Source: RGIG5579 sp045541915 (GTDB taxonomy: Bacteria; Bacillota; Clostridia; Oscillospirales; SIG627). From it: a DNA stretch of 64,000 nt. The stretch lies in contig JAZQJZ010000036.1 in NCBI GenBank assembly GCA_045541915.1, forward strand, positions 24,396 to 88,395, written 5' to 3'. The first letter of the stretch is position 1. Each line of letters begins with the position of its first letter. Below are positions 1 through 8,559 of this stretch, piece after piece. Under the pieces are notes generated by a model. That model searched no databases and was not told the DNA's origin. It saw only the letters and a list, made by a program, of their open reading frames with translations. Both the position numbers and the translations under genes were made by a program.

Positions 1-2974
1 TTTCAGGAGTTGCCTGAAGCCACTCAAACTGGTTCTGGATTTCTTTTCTTTCATCTGCGGTCCAGCTCATTGCATAGAGGGCTTCCAGGTTTGCCGTAGC
101 ATACTGACCGGAGGCACCCAGCAATGCGTAATATTCCTGACCGTAGGTGGACTGAGATTCAGCGGAAACCCACCACTTCATAAATTTCCAGGCTGCTTCA
201 ATCTCAACACAATCACTCATCATCACGATGGCGGAAACGTTGGTATCGGCAGTGTGGTCAACATAGGTGTTGCCGTTTTCATCGGTACGAACGGTACCGG
301 GAAGAACGGTAAAGCCCCAAAGACCGCGAAGTTCAGGAGCAAAGATGGTAAGCTGAGAATAGGTGGTGTAGCCCTGTACACCGATGGGCATCTCACCGGT
401 ACGGAAACGGTTTGCAAAGCTGTAAGAATAGGGGAAGCCGTACATGGTGTAAAGTTCACACATTTCCTTGAAGGTTTCCAGTGCAACATTGGAGTCCAGA
501 TTGATCGCCATACCCTCGGTCAAACCGGTGGGGTCATCTTCGCGAGCTCTGGAGTAAAGCTGCTCACCGCGCTGATACAGCATAATCAGAAGACCGGCGG
601 TGGATTCGTGGTAACCAAAGTCAAGGTTGTTGGTCTGAAGGGTGGGAAGCATATCATATACATCACCCCAGGTTTCCGGAATGGTCAGACCAAGCTGAAG
701 GAGAATGTCACTACGGTAGAACAGCATGGAGAAGCTTTCCGTTTCAGGCAAGCCGTAGGAAATTCCGTAAAGCTCCAAGGGAATGGTAGCTGCATCGTCG
801 AACCAAGAAACAACCTGATCGTAGTCGGAGAAGATCTCCTGGCACTTCAATTTGTGTGCCTTTTCTTCTTCCGTATCATCCTCATCGATCTCATACCCTG
901 CAGGGTTAATGGGATTGATGGCAGAACGGATCGCGTAGTTAATAATGGTAGGCGAACCCATTGACATATTGATATCAGGGCCGGTACCGGAAAGGGTTGC
1001 AGGCATCAGAGAACCGCCTGCTACCAATTTCAGATCCACTGCAATGTTGTGCTGCCGAGTGAAGGTGTCACTGACAATGGAACGCATAATGGTGGACTGG
1101 TCACGGCCGGAGGTGGTCCAAACTTCGATTCTTGCGAAGTCCTCGGATCCTTCTGCGGTGCGCACACCGTAGCTGGAGTAGTCGCTGATCCAGCTCATCA
1201 TAAACTGCTCAAATTCGTAAGCCAGAGCGCCGAAGAAGGAAGCTTCTGCTTCAAAGCCTGCTTTTTCAACAAACTTTTCGTGGCCCTCTTCTTTCACTTT
1301 GGCAGTGGGAGAAACCAGAATATAGTCAAACTGCAAGGGCTGATTGCGCGCAGTCATGATCCAGGTACCAAGGTTACCGATGTAGTCCTTGAGCTCAGAG
1401 AAGTTGGGTGCGATCAGATCCTCATCCTTAGACATTCTGTCGAGAAGAAGCGCTACGTTTTCAAGGGTAACAGAGTCAGAACCCTTACCATTGATCGCTG
1501 CAAGCTCAGCGGCGATATCGTTGAGCTTCTTGGCTTCCGCGCCCATACCCTTCAAAACATCGGGCATCAGACGGCTGAACTGATAGTCGCGGTATTCATC
1601 AGGCTCAGAACCGGTCAGCATCAAAATTTCAAGGTAATATTCGTTCACGTTGGCAAGGCAAATTTCCACGTCATTAAGAATCTGTGCCATATCGCCCAGA
1701 ACAACCCACATTTCCAGTTCGTGCTCGCCGGCGGTGAGGTAGAATTCCAATGCTCTTTCCTGTCCGGTGGTTTCATCGATCACACCGTCGGTAAAGGGGA
1801 GAAGCTGCCACTCATCACTATACTTGAAGCGGAGCTGGCCTGCTTCTTCATAAGGAGTAACACCGTCAATTTTCATTTCGCGGGTTACATACATACCTTC
1901 GGCAAAAGACTGGAGAAAACGGGGGCTGAAGGTGTAGAAGCCATCCTTCTGAACCTCGAATTTCCAGGAGATCCACTGACCGGCAGTCTGCCATTTTTCG
2001 CCGCCGATGGAGTTCAAGAAAATATTGTAAGCACTCTGGGGGCTGGTAGAAGCAGAGCTTCTGTCGTAAAGGGGATATATAATGTTGGAGGAAGTACGAT
2101 GGGAAACCTCGGTTTCGATGACAGTGATCTCAGCATCAGCGGCATTGTCAGCCTTGCCCTCATGTGCCTTAAGATACTCTTCATATGTAACAGAAGAATC
2201 ATCGTAATAAATATGAATCTCTTTGATGGCACAAACCTCCTGCACTTCAGCAAGAGAAAGGGTGTGCGTAGTACCCGCCTCTATATAATAAAGGAAGGGT
2301 TCCGTTACATAGCCGGTGGAGTCAGAAGCCAGCATAGTACGCCATTCGGGATTCTCATACTTGTTCGGCTTGATTTCGCTGCCGTCATTGTCCAGAACAA
2401 AGCCTCTGTCATTGGAGCCTTCTGCAAACAGCTCGTCGGCCCAAACGCGGCTCAATTCAATATAACGGGACTGCTTGAAGGGATAGGTACCGTCAAGCAA
2501 AAGAGCGCGCTTGATCGTGGCGGCGTTACCGAAAAGATCGGTTTTTCCGTCACCATCTCCATCGTATTCCACGATGGGCGCATAGGTAATGGCAATGTGA
2601 TAATTACCGCTCTTTTTCACGGCAAAATCCCACACCACGTCGCCAAGCTCCGAAACCAGGATGACATCTTCTTCACCCAGGTATTGATCCGTATAAACAG
2701 TTGCGGTGCTCTTTTCGGCGTTATACTCGGAGCCCTTCAGCACCAAGTCATCTTCGCCATTGGCGGCATCCTTGTACAATTCTCTGTACTCAAAGTACTC
2801 GCTGGAGTTCAACAGCTCGCGAATCTCACTGAGTTTGTCTTCCTTCTCGGCGGTGGTCTCCTGTTCGGCGTTGCCATCTGCTTCTTCTGCAAAAACAGCA
2901 GTGCCAAAGCAAGAAAATACCATCAAAAAAGCGAGCAGGAAAACAAGCGTTTTTGACAGAAATTTCTTCATCAT
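1..2974 (-). CDS. Very large extracellular solute-binding protein, ABC transporter (3' end outside window)
   Basis: About 991 codons are visible on the minus strand and the frame is open to the window edge. The start is the ATG at 2974, nine bases downstream of an AGGAGG; a second ATG follows directly. The N-terminus is a signal peptide (basic MMKKF, hydrophobic core, AVFA cleavage-like site near residue 31; an FSC just before could instead be a lipobox). Residues ~60-600 hold an unusual extension with beta-sandwich-like, carbohydrate-binding-like stretches and a helical linker. The classical family 1 solute-binding domain starts near residue 605 (RIEVWTTSGRDQST) and includes typical late features such as AAWKFMKWW. 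Ordinary binding proteins are ~400-450 aa, so this one is more than doubled. The likely role is capture of a sugar or oligosaccharide at the cell surface; permease genes would be expected beyond the left edge. The large plus-strand open frames across it are antisense shadows. Confidence 0.9.
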   Translation of the reverse strand, partial: MMKKFLSKTLVFLLAFLMVFSCFGTAVFAEEADGNAEQETTAEKEDKLSEIRELLNSSEYFEYRELYKDAANGEDDLVLKGSEYNAEKSTATVYTDQYLGEEDVILVSELGDVVWDFAVKKSGNYHIAITYAPIVEYDGDGDGKTDLFGNAATIKRALLLDGTYPFKQSRYIELSRVWADELFAEGSNDRGFVLDNDGSEIKPNKYENPEWRTMLASDSTGYVTEPFLYYIEAGTTHTLSLAEVQEVCAIKEIHIYYDDSSVTYEEYLKAHEGKADNAADAEITVIETEVSHRTSSNIIYPLYDRSSASTSPQSAYNIFLNSIGGEKWQTAGQWISWKFEVQKDGFYTFSPRFLQSFAEGMYVTREMKIDGVTPYEEAGQLRFKYSDEWQLLPFTDGVIDETTGQERALEFYLTAGEHELEMWVVLGDMAQILNDVEICLANVNEYYLEILMLTGSEPDEYRDYQFSRLMPDVLKGMGAEAKKLNDIAAELAAINGKGSDSVTLENVALLLDRMSKDEDLIAPNFSELKDYIGNLGTWIMTARNQPLQFDYILVSPTAKVKEEGHEKFVEKAGFEAEASFFGALAYEFEQFMMSWISDYSSYGVRTAEGSEDFARIEVWTTSGRDQSTIMRSIVSDTFTRQHNIAVDLKLVAGGSLMPATLSGTGPDINMSMGSPTIINYAIRSAINPINPAGYEIDEDDTEEEKAHKLKCQEIFSDYDQVVSWFDDAATIPLELYGISYGLPETESFSMLFYRSDILLQLGLTIPETWGDVYDMLPTLQTNNLDFGYHESTAGLLIMLYQRGEQLYSRAREDDPTGLTEGMAINLDSNVALETFKEMCELYTMYGFPYSYSFANRFRTGEMPIGVQGYTTYSQLTIFAPELRGLWGFTVLPGTVRTDENGNTYVDHTADTNVSAIVMMSDCVEIEAAWKFMKWWVSAESQSTYGQEYYALLGASGQYATANLEALYAMSWTADERKEIQNQFEWLQATPE

Positions 2975-3009
2975 ACAAAATTCCTCCTAAGTCATGTGTA
3001 TGTAGTGTA

Positions 3010-3038
3010 ATTCTAACATAATGATTTTTCTTTGTCAA
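3010..3038 (-). promoter_or_regulatory. Sigma-A promoter of the large solute-binding protein
   Basis: On the minus strand, TTGACA (3033-3038), a 17-base spacer and TAGAAT (3010-3015) preceded by TG (extended -10). The leader to the ATG at 2974 is about 30 nt. Confidence 0.75.
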
Positions 3039-3346
3039 GGCGCGAAAATACGCGGAAAATCGGCACTTTTGAGGCCTTTTTCAAAGCATTTTTTGTGCTT
3101 TTTCTTGTGTTTTGTGAAGGTTCCGTGAATTATTCTCTTTTCAAAAATGCACAAAAACTGACAAAAAAATATATTCACACTTTAGAAAAATCATATTTTT
3201 ATTGGAATTACGGTACTTTTTCGTTTCCTTTTTGTTTCAATGTTATATTTTTATATATTATTTTTTTCATCATATTTTGTTTATAATTTATATTTCCCTT
3301 CTTTTTCGACTGTTTTCCGCTCTTTTTTTAAAACGAAAAAAACGAA

Positions 3347-3376
3347 GAAATCTCACAACTTTCGTTGTGAGATTTC
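3347..3376 (-). terminator. Intrinsic terminator of rnhA-mnmA
   Basis: Perfect 13-bp stem (3347-3359 with 3364-3376) and a 4-nt loop, followed on the minus strand by T-rich sequence, ~75 bp after the mnmA stop. Confidence 0.8.
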
Positions 3377-3450
3377 ACCAAAACATTCTTTTTAATTTCG
3401 GCGTTTTGTACATCATCTTTTTTTGTCGAAAAATGGACAAAAACAGATTC

Positions 3451-4470
3451 TTATTCCTCTATAATTCCTCCGAAAAGGAGTTTTTCTCCCTGATAAAACA
3501 CAGCTGACTGACCGGGAGCGAAGCGCTTGGTAGGCTCCTTCGGATACGCAAAAACCTCTCTGCCTTGGAACCGGATCCGGCACAAAATCGGTTTGCCGCG
3601 ATGCCTCCCCTTCATCCAGATTTCCTCTGTTGGCACCTCTTTTTTCAAGTTCGAAACAAAGTGAAGAGAGCCGATCCGAAAGCAGTCGGTCAGCAGATCC
3701 TCCTGCACGCCTAACACCACTTCTCCCTTTTCCGGGCGTAATTCTGTAACAAAATAGCGTTCTCCCATGGCAACGCCAAGACCCCTTCTCTGTCCGATGG
3801 TGTAGGAGGAGATGCCACTGTGTTTCCCCAGGATCTTCCCTTCCCGGTCCACAAAATGACCGGGCGGTGTTTCCCCTCCGTTTTTCTTCACAAAGCCCTT
3901 GGTGTCTCCGTCCGGAATAAAGCAGATCTCCATGCTTTCTCTTTCTCCCGGCAAAATCAAGCCGGATGCGTAGCGACGAACCGTCTCCTTTTCCAAGCCC
4001 TCCAGGGGAAATATCAGCCGCGAGAGCTGCTTTTGCGTCAAGCGCCACAAAAAATAGCTTTGATCCTTATTTTCATCGGCCCCTCGCCATAGCTGATATC
4101 GACCGTTCTCTCCCTTCAGAATACGGGCATAGTGACCTGTCGCCACCATTTCGATCCCCAGCCGATCCGCCTCCTGTAAGAGAGATGCAATTTTCATATT
4201 TCGGTTACATTCCACACAAGGATTCGGGGTTCTACCCGTCCGATAACTCTCCACAAACGGAGCGATGACTTTTTTTTCAAAGCTTTTTTGACGGTTCACC
4301 ACAGAAAAGGGGATTTCCAGTTTTCGGGCGACCTCCCGGGCTTGGGAGGAATCCGACCCGGGGCAGAAGGAAAGATAGGCTCCAAAAACCCGATAGCCCT
4401 GTTCCAAAAGGATCTTTGCCACAGCCGCACTGTCTACGCCGCCGGAAAGGCCAACCAGAACTGTTTTCAT
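3451..4470 (-). CDS. mnmA: tRNA-specific 2-thiouridylase MnmA (TrmU)
   Basis: MnmA adenylates U34 of tRNA-Lys/Glu/Gln and replaces its O2 with sulfur. The 339-aa product has the PP-loop SGGVDS at residues 9-14, the catalytic Cys in NPCVECN (Cys85), the second catalytic Cys in MEICFIPDGD (Cys183), and the YTIGQRRGLG motif of the central domain. It is slightly shorter than the usual 350-370 aa. The start at 4470 was chosen because MKTVLVGLSGG is the canonical N-terminus and GAGG precedes it; the longer open frame to 4530 lies inside rnhA. It starts 11 bp after the rnhA stop, so the two are probably co-transcribed. Confidence 0.95.
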   Translation of the reverse strand: MKTVLVGLSGGVDSAAVAKILLEQGYRVFGAYLSFCPGSDSSQAREVARKLEIPFSVVNRQKSFEKKVIAPFVESYRTGRTPNPCVECNRNMKIASLLQEADRLGIEMVATGHYARILKGENGRYQLWRGADENKDQSYFLWRLTQKQLSRLIFPLEGLEKETVRRYASGLILPGERESMEICFIPDGDTKGFVKKNGGETPPGHFVDREGKILGKHSGISSYTIGQRRGLGVAMGERYFVTELRPEKGEVVLGVQEDLLTDCFRIGSLHFVSNLKKEVPTEEIWMKGRHRGKPILCRIRFQGREVFAYPKEPTKRFAPGQSAVFYQGEKLLFGGIIEE

Positions 4471-4481
4471 TTCTTGTTTCC

Positions 4482-4925
4482 TCACTTTTCCCCAAAACGC
4501 TGGGATTCTTGAACCGCCACGGCATCGCAACGCTCGTTATAAGGGTGTCCTGCATGACCACGAATCCAAGTAAACGAAACCTGGTGTGTGTTCAAAAGGG
4601 GAACAAGCTTTTGCCAAAGCTCCACATTTAAAACCGACTTACGATCCGCTTTTTTCCAGCCTTTTGCTTGCCAGGAAGAGAGCCAGCCCTTTTCCACTGC
4701 ATCCACCACATACTTGGAATCGCTGACCACCCGAACCCGACAAGGCTCCTTCAAAGCTTCAAGGGCAACAATCACCGCCAAAAGCTCCATGCGATTGTTG
4801 GTGGTTTCTTTTTCTCCGCCGGAAAGGCATTTTTCCTTCCCTTGATATTCCAAAATGGCGCAAAAGCCTCCGGGGCCGGGATTTCCCGAGCAAGCACCGT
4901 CGGTATATACATTTACCTCTTTCAC
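4482..4925 (-). CDS. rnhA: Ribonuclease HI
   Basis: A 147-aa RNase H1, which cleaves the RNA strand of RNA-DNA hybrids. The active-site carboxylates are in YTDGACSGNPGPGG (Asp9), NRMELLA (Glu) and VVSDSKYV (Asp), with the late His in IRGHAGHPYNERCD. The start is a GTG at 4925 after AAAAGGAGCGACCCAA. A TATAAT with a poor -35 (TTTTCA, 17 bp away) lies just upstream. First gene of a two-gene unit with mnmA. Confidence 0.95.
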   Translation of the reverse strand: MKEVNVYTDGACSGNPGPGGFCAILEYQGKEKCLSGGEKETTNNRMELLAVIVALEALKEPCRVRVVSDSKYVVDAVEKGWLSSWQAKGWKKADRKSVLNVELWQKLVPLLNTHQVSFTWIRGHAGHPYNERCDAVAVQESQRFGEK

Positions 4926-4995
4926 TTGGGTCGCTCCTTTTTAAGATATTTCCATTATACACGTTTTTTCACCCAGTGAAAAGGATTTTTAGAAA

Positions 4996-5028
4996 AAAAG
5001 ACACCTTCATCAAACGAAAGTGTCTTTT
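4996..5028. terminator. Intrinsic terminator, bidirectional
   Basis: A-rich/U-rich hairpin with arms AAAAGACAC (4996-5004) and GTGTCTTTT (5020-5028). On the minus strand it lies downstream of the MFS remnant and is followed by a T-run. Confidence 0.65.
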
Positions 5029-5051
5029 CTCTTATCATATTCATCATAGGG

Positions 5052-5328
5052 TTATGCTTTTGTGGAAGCTGAGCGTGCGAGCTCTGCTTCTTTTTTCTCA
5101 TCCAATGCCACCAGCTTGAACAAAACCGGAAATAAAGGTGGACAGCATGCCAAAAAGGCCCTTTGCACTAACCGGAATAGAAAACTCTCCCCGACTGATC
5201 CCCAGTGCCTCGCTGACGGGAATCGTATGGAGATTAGCGAAGGTATTTCCCAAACCGCCATATACAAACAGCTGCAGCAAAACAACCGCAACAATGATCC
5301 AATGATAGTGCTTTTTCAAAAAGCCCAT
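5052..5328 (-). pseudogene. Remnant of an MFS transporter with a large internal deletion
   Basis: Reading from 5328, the first ~65 codons (MGFLKKHYHWIIVAVV..., ...GMLSTFISGF) match the N-terminus of the intact MFS transporter at 62477-63763 in spacing and motif (NYHWVIAGI, LxPLSExL, FTFFSGFL). Translation then ends after a few residues at a TGA. In the +1 frame the same DNA continues as FKLVALDEKKEAELARSAST and stops at 5052, matching the C-terminal tail style of the intact transporter (FQLVSFRLAEKDKKLSEA). The simplest reading is a full-length MFS gene whose ~350 central codons were deleted with a frameshift near 5115-5130. The start retains an upstream ribosome binding site. It is not expected to make a transporter. 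Confidence 0.7.
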
Positions 5329-5417
5329 TTTTTCACCTCATTTCCAAAACAAACTCATTCTAACACCATTTATCCTTTTTTGCAACATTCTGGATTTTTT
5401 TGCAATTGTTTACAAAA

Positions 5418-5445
5418 TGCCCAGCCTCTTGTGGGAGGCTGGGCA
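5418..5445 (-). terminator. Terminator at the 3' end of the phage-like cassette
   Basis: An 11-bp GC-rich perfect stem (5418-5428 with 5435-5445) beginning five bases after the last cassette gene; on the minus strand it is followed by TTTTG. Confidence 0.75.
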
Positions 5446-5449
5446 AAGA

Positions 5450-6409
5450 TCAATCCTCTATATACCCGAGGCTCTTTCCGTAAAGGTACATTTCATACCG
5501 GTACTGTAAGGAAAGATGGGTGTCCTGTATGATGGCGCTGATGGTCTGAAGAATGGCCTTGCGGTCCTCCACGCTATATCCCTTTTTCGGATAATATCGG
5601 GTGTTTTCCTTGACGATCTCTTTCACGTATTCATAAGGACTCTTATCCGGGGTAATCCCCTGATTCTCTTTTTTTTCGGCGGAATCGGCTGCCGCTTGCG
5701 CAGCCGCCTTGATTCGTTCCAGCTCTAGCTTTTCGCTGGCGATCTTGTTTTCAAAGGCTTGCTGCTCCTTCTCCCTTGCGATCGCTTCTTGCTGAAGCAA
5801 TGCAGCACGTTCCGCCTGCTCCTTTTCCCAAAGGAACCTTTCCTGATCCAGCGCACTGGCCTTTTGCGCCTGCTCCTTTTCAAAGGCAAGCTTTTCCTGA
5901 GCCAGAGCGTTTTCCTTTTCTGTTTGTTCCTTTTCCCAAGCAAATTCCTCTTGCTTGGCTTGGTAGGAACGGTCCTGATTCTCCTGGTCTCGGATCGCCT
6001 CCATCATTTTCGTTTGAAACTGGTTGGCCTCCGACTGTGCAGCGGAAGAATACTTTGCCTCAACCTCTTCCTTCTGGCTGACAAGGGCATTTTTATCCTT
6101 TGCCTTCTGTACCGCCAGATCGCTGAGCGCACCGGCTCGTGAGGCATTGGAGGCGATGGTCGCGTGAACCGTCTCTCCGCTTCTTACATAGCCGCTGTCT
6201 GCCATTTTTTCCAAGGTATTCTTTAAATCGATCTTGGCTCTGGCAGAGGCCTGATTGGCGGCATTGTCGTAGTCAGTATCCAATTCCTTGATCTTCCGAT
6301 CAAAGCTTTGACCGGAGGACTGTATCAGAGTCTGATATTTGGAATAAATTTGAGCCGTCCCTTCCTCCAGACGCTTTAAAAGCGTACTTGTCAGATCCTT
6401 GATTGCCAT
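5450..6409 (-). CDS. Coiled-coil protein, last gene of the phage-like structural cassette
   Basis: A 319-aa soluble, highly charged protein with no signal peptide. Residues ~140-235 are a continuous coiled coil built from about four tandem ~18-residue repeats, each with an EKEQ core (for example FAWEKEQTEKENALAQEKL). The N-terminal third is helical and Ala/Ser-rich; the C-terminal ~70 residues look globular (EYVKEIVKENTRYYPKKGYS). The start at 6409 has AAAGGAG. It follows the nozzle-like gene by 23 bp and ends just before a terminator. By position it could be an internal virion or ejection protein, or a tail-associated protein, but I recognise no specific family. Confidence 0.75.
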   Translation of the reverse strand: MAIKDLTSTLLKRLEEGTAQIYSKYQTLIQSSGQSFDRKIKELDTDYDNAANQASARAKIDLKNTLEKMADSGYVRSGETVHATIASNASRAGALSDLAVQKAKDKNALVSQKEEVEAKYSSAAQSEANQFQTKMMEAIRDQENQDRSYQAKQEEFAWEKEQTEKENALAQEKLAFEKEQAQKASALDQERFLWEKEQAERAALLQQEAIAREKEQQAFENKIASEKLELERIKAAAQAAADSAEKKENQGITPDKSPYEYVKEIVKENTRYYPKKGYSVEDRKAILQTISAIIQDTHLSLQYRYEMYLYGKSLGYIED

Positions 6410-6432
6410 ATGTTCTCCTTTGCAAATTCAAA

Positions 6433-8136
6433 TCATGTTTTGGTGATACGGCCGGAAAGACGAATCCCGCGCAAGCGAAATGGGGTGTCCCCTACCGTGG
6501 AAAGCCTGATTTTCAGCAGATGGACCCTGCGCATAGGAAGTCGGACGAATCCGGTGGACAGTTCCTTACCCTCTGGCAAATCCAGAGTAATCCGGGCAGA
6601 TTGTTCCCCATTCTCCTCTGAGAATACCATTTCTGTTTCCACCTTTCCCTCTGCTTCCCCCAGAAGAGTAAATCCAAACAGATTCTTTTCCTTTGCCGCA
6701 TCGGAAAAATCAAGTGTTCCCGATTCCCAATGAGCCGGAATCTCTCTTCCCTCATCCAGAGTTCCCTCCACCCGAAAAACCACCTTTTCCGTGTAGAAAT
6801 ACAGGTCCGTTCCCACTTCATAAAAGCCCTTCACTTCGGGCAATTCATAATAATAGAACAGATCCAGCTTTCCGTTGTAAACATATACGCGATCACCGAA
6901 ACACACAAATAGCTCCGAAGTCGCCTTGCGATGAAATAAAACGGCATCAGAAGCCTTTTCCTTCTGCAAAGCGCGAGCAATGGGATCGGAGAAGCACTGG
7001 GCATTTCTTTCATCCCGTATATTGGTGGAGATCCACCGGAAAAGCCCTGCATCGGTCAGGGTGATAGGAGAATTGTCCATCAAAAGAGCCTGTCCCTGGG
7101 GCGCGCAGCCCCGGTCATCGGACAAGGGCAAAATGGGAAATGCCGCCACCAGCTTTCCTCCCTCACCGGTAATGTATTCCAAATAGGAATAATAGGCGGC
7201 ATTTTCCGTAAAGATCAGCTGCCGATCATAGTGACGCAAAATGGAGGTAATGGGCGCACCGGTTCCCACCAGAGAGTAACCCAATTCCGGAAAATAGGAG
7301 AATGACGGCTTTCCGTCCACCACCCCGCTGTGATAACGGACGGCCGGGGTATCCCGGTTGCCGTAAAGGAACACACGGGTGTCATTGGCACCGCCAAAGC
7401 TCACAGCAAAGCGGCAGTTGAAAATTCGATCCGATGCCGACTCCCCTTGCATTTCCATAACCACTTCCATGGTATCAATTCCCTTTTCCGGTGCCGTTTT
7501 CATGACAAGTTTTCCCTTTTCTCCGTCCCAGGAATACTGATCCGGACTGATAACCGTTTCATTCAAGGTCACCTGTTGGACCCCGGCAAGAGAAGTGATC
7601 ACCGGGGTAAAATCAGTGGAAACCCCATCCGGAGAAAACCGTTGCCGAATTTTTTGGGTCAGAAGGTTCGGTTCTTCAAACATAGTACCGGCACCATCAG
7701 GACTGGTGGAAATCATCACAAGGGGAATGTGAGGGGTGATTTCCGAAACCTTCTGTCCGTCGTATCGACGGATTCCGTTACCGGTCAAAAGATACAGACC
7801 GTCATAAAACGAGACAAAATGGATCCTCTCCTCTCCGGGAACCTCTCCCGGTACCATAAAAAGATGTTCAAATCCATTTTTCGAGGCGAAAAGCTGATTG
7901 CCGATCACCACGGCAAAGCGCTCTTCTCCTGCCACCTCTCCCGTCCAGACACCCCTCAAAACCGCTCCGGCGGCATACACGGCAGCATAGCCCTCTCTTT
8001 TTTGCAGTTGTCCCCCTTGCGTTACCTTTAAATTGAGCATATCCCGGCTGGCTCCCAGGGGAAGCGCCGAAGAATCATCCAGGGAATCGGAAAGGCCCAA
8101 GAAACGGTCCAGTGAAAAATGAAAATCCTTTGCCAT
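6433..8136 (-). CDS. Podovirus-like tail nozzle / DNA-stabilisation-like protein
   Basis: A 567-aa protein rich in beta-strand, with propeller-like repeats (ILRHYDRQLIFTENAAYYS, FDGLYLLTGNGIRRYDG-type blades). Size, position after coat and connector genes, and the N-terminal LGASRDMLNLKVTQGGQLQKR-like segment fit the nozzle/hub class (P22 gp10, T7 gp12-like), which closes the head-tail channel. The start at 8136 has GGAGGGAAT and is 8 bp downstream of the connector stop. The C-terminal ~100 residues form a separate beta domain. The family assignment rests on fold-level resemblance and context, not clear motifs. Confidence 0.65.
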   Translation of the reverse strand: MAKDFHFSLDRFLGLSDSLDDSSALPLGASRDMLNLKVTQGGQLQKREGYAAVYAAGAVLRGVWTGEVAGEERFAVVIGNQLFASKNGFEHLFMVPGEVPGEERIHFVSFYDGLYLLTGNGIRRYDGQKVSEITPHIPLVMISTSPDGAGTMFEEPNLLTQKIRQRFSPDGVSTDFTPVITSLAGVQQVTLNETVISPDQYSWDGEKGKLVMKTAPEKGIDTMEVVMEMQGESASDRIFNCRFAVSFGGANDTRVFLYGNRDTPAVRYHSGVVDGKPSFSYFPELGYSLVGTGAPITSILRHYDRQLIFTENAAYYSYLEYITGEGGKLVAAFPILPLSDDRGCAPQGQALLMDNSPITLTDAGLFRWISTNIRDERNAQCFSDPIARALQKEKASDAVLFHRKATSELFVCFGDRVYVYNGKLDLFYYYELPEVKGFYEVGTDLYFYTEKVVFRVEGTLDEGREIPAHWESGTLDFSDAAKEKNLFGFTLLGEAEGKVETEMVFSEENGEQSARITLDLPEGKELSTGFVRLPMRRVHLLKIRLSTVGDTPFRLRGIRLSGRITKT

Positions 8137-8144
8137 ATTCCCTC

Positions 8145-8528
8145 CTAAATGCTCCGACGAATCTTATGCCGTTTTCCCCGGCGAAAAGTATGCCGCAGCA
8201 TTTCCCGTTCCTGCTGATAAAGATTTCGGAAAAACAAGGCTCTGTCCGGTTCCTCTTCCTGGATCAAGAGGGCAGCAAGACCCATGGGAAGAAGGGACAG
8301 GGTGATGGCATCCTCCATGCCGACCTCTTCTTCCAGAGAGTGTATTTGGAAAACAGAGGCCTGATCAAAGGGTTCCTTTCCCTTCATGGCAAGATCCAAT
8401 TCCGAAAGCTCTGCAATCAAGCAATTGATCAGAGACGGCGCCCGTTCTTCAAAATCCTGGGTGTTGGCGCCATTTTTCTGTCCCAAAAGTGCAAGGCTTC
8501 TGGTATAAATTTCATGCGCTGTTTTCAC
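8145..8528 (-). CDS. Putative head-tail connector (adaptor) protein
   Basis: A 127-aa, mostly helical protein starting MKTAHEIYTRSLALLG. Short helical adaptors of this size sit between coat and nozzle genes in P22/T7-like modules (gp4/gp6-type). The start is GTG at 8528 with AAAGGAG. The C-terminus is basic (HTFRRGKRHKIRRS), consistent with contact to DNA or the portal ring. Assignment rests mainly on gene order and size. Confidence 0.6.
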   Translation of the reverse strand: MKTAHEIYTRSLALLGQKNGANTQDFEERAPSLINCLIAELSELDLAMKGKEPFDQASVFQIHSLEEEVGMEDAITLSLLPMGLAALLIQEEEPDRALFFRNLYQQEREMLRHTFRRGKRHKIRRSI

Positions 8529-8559
8529 ACCTGTCTCCTTTCCGTGTCATCACAAACAA

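Larger units (their letters stand above)
2975..3450. other. AT-rich 476-bp intergenic region
   Basis: Apart from the promoter at 3010-3038 and the terminator at 3347-3376, I see no gene here. Short open frames on either strand are low-complexity (Phe/Ile/Lys-rich) and lack ribosome binding sites. Confidence 0.7.

Noticed and set aside
254..2956. Two long plus-strand open frames (236 and 635 codons)
   Set aside because: They are antisense to a minus-strand gene with signal peptide, promoter, ribosome binding site and recognisable binding-protein domain; they have no ribosome binding site or family resemblance.
3032..3507. Small plus-strand open frames in the AT-rich gap
   Set aside because: Low-complexity Phe/Ile/Lys sequence with no start signals; they also cross a terminator and the end of mnmA.
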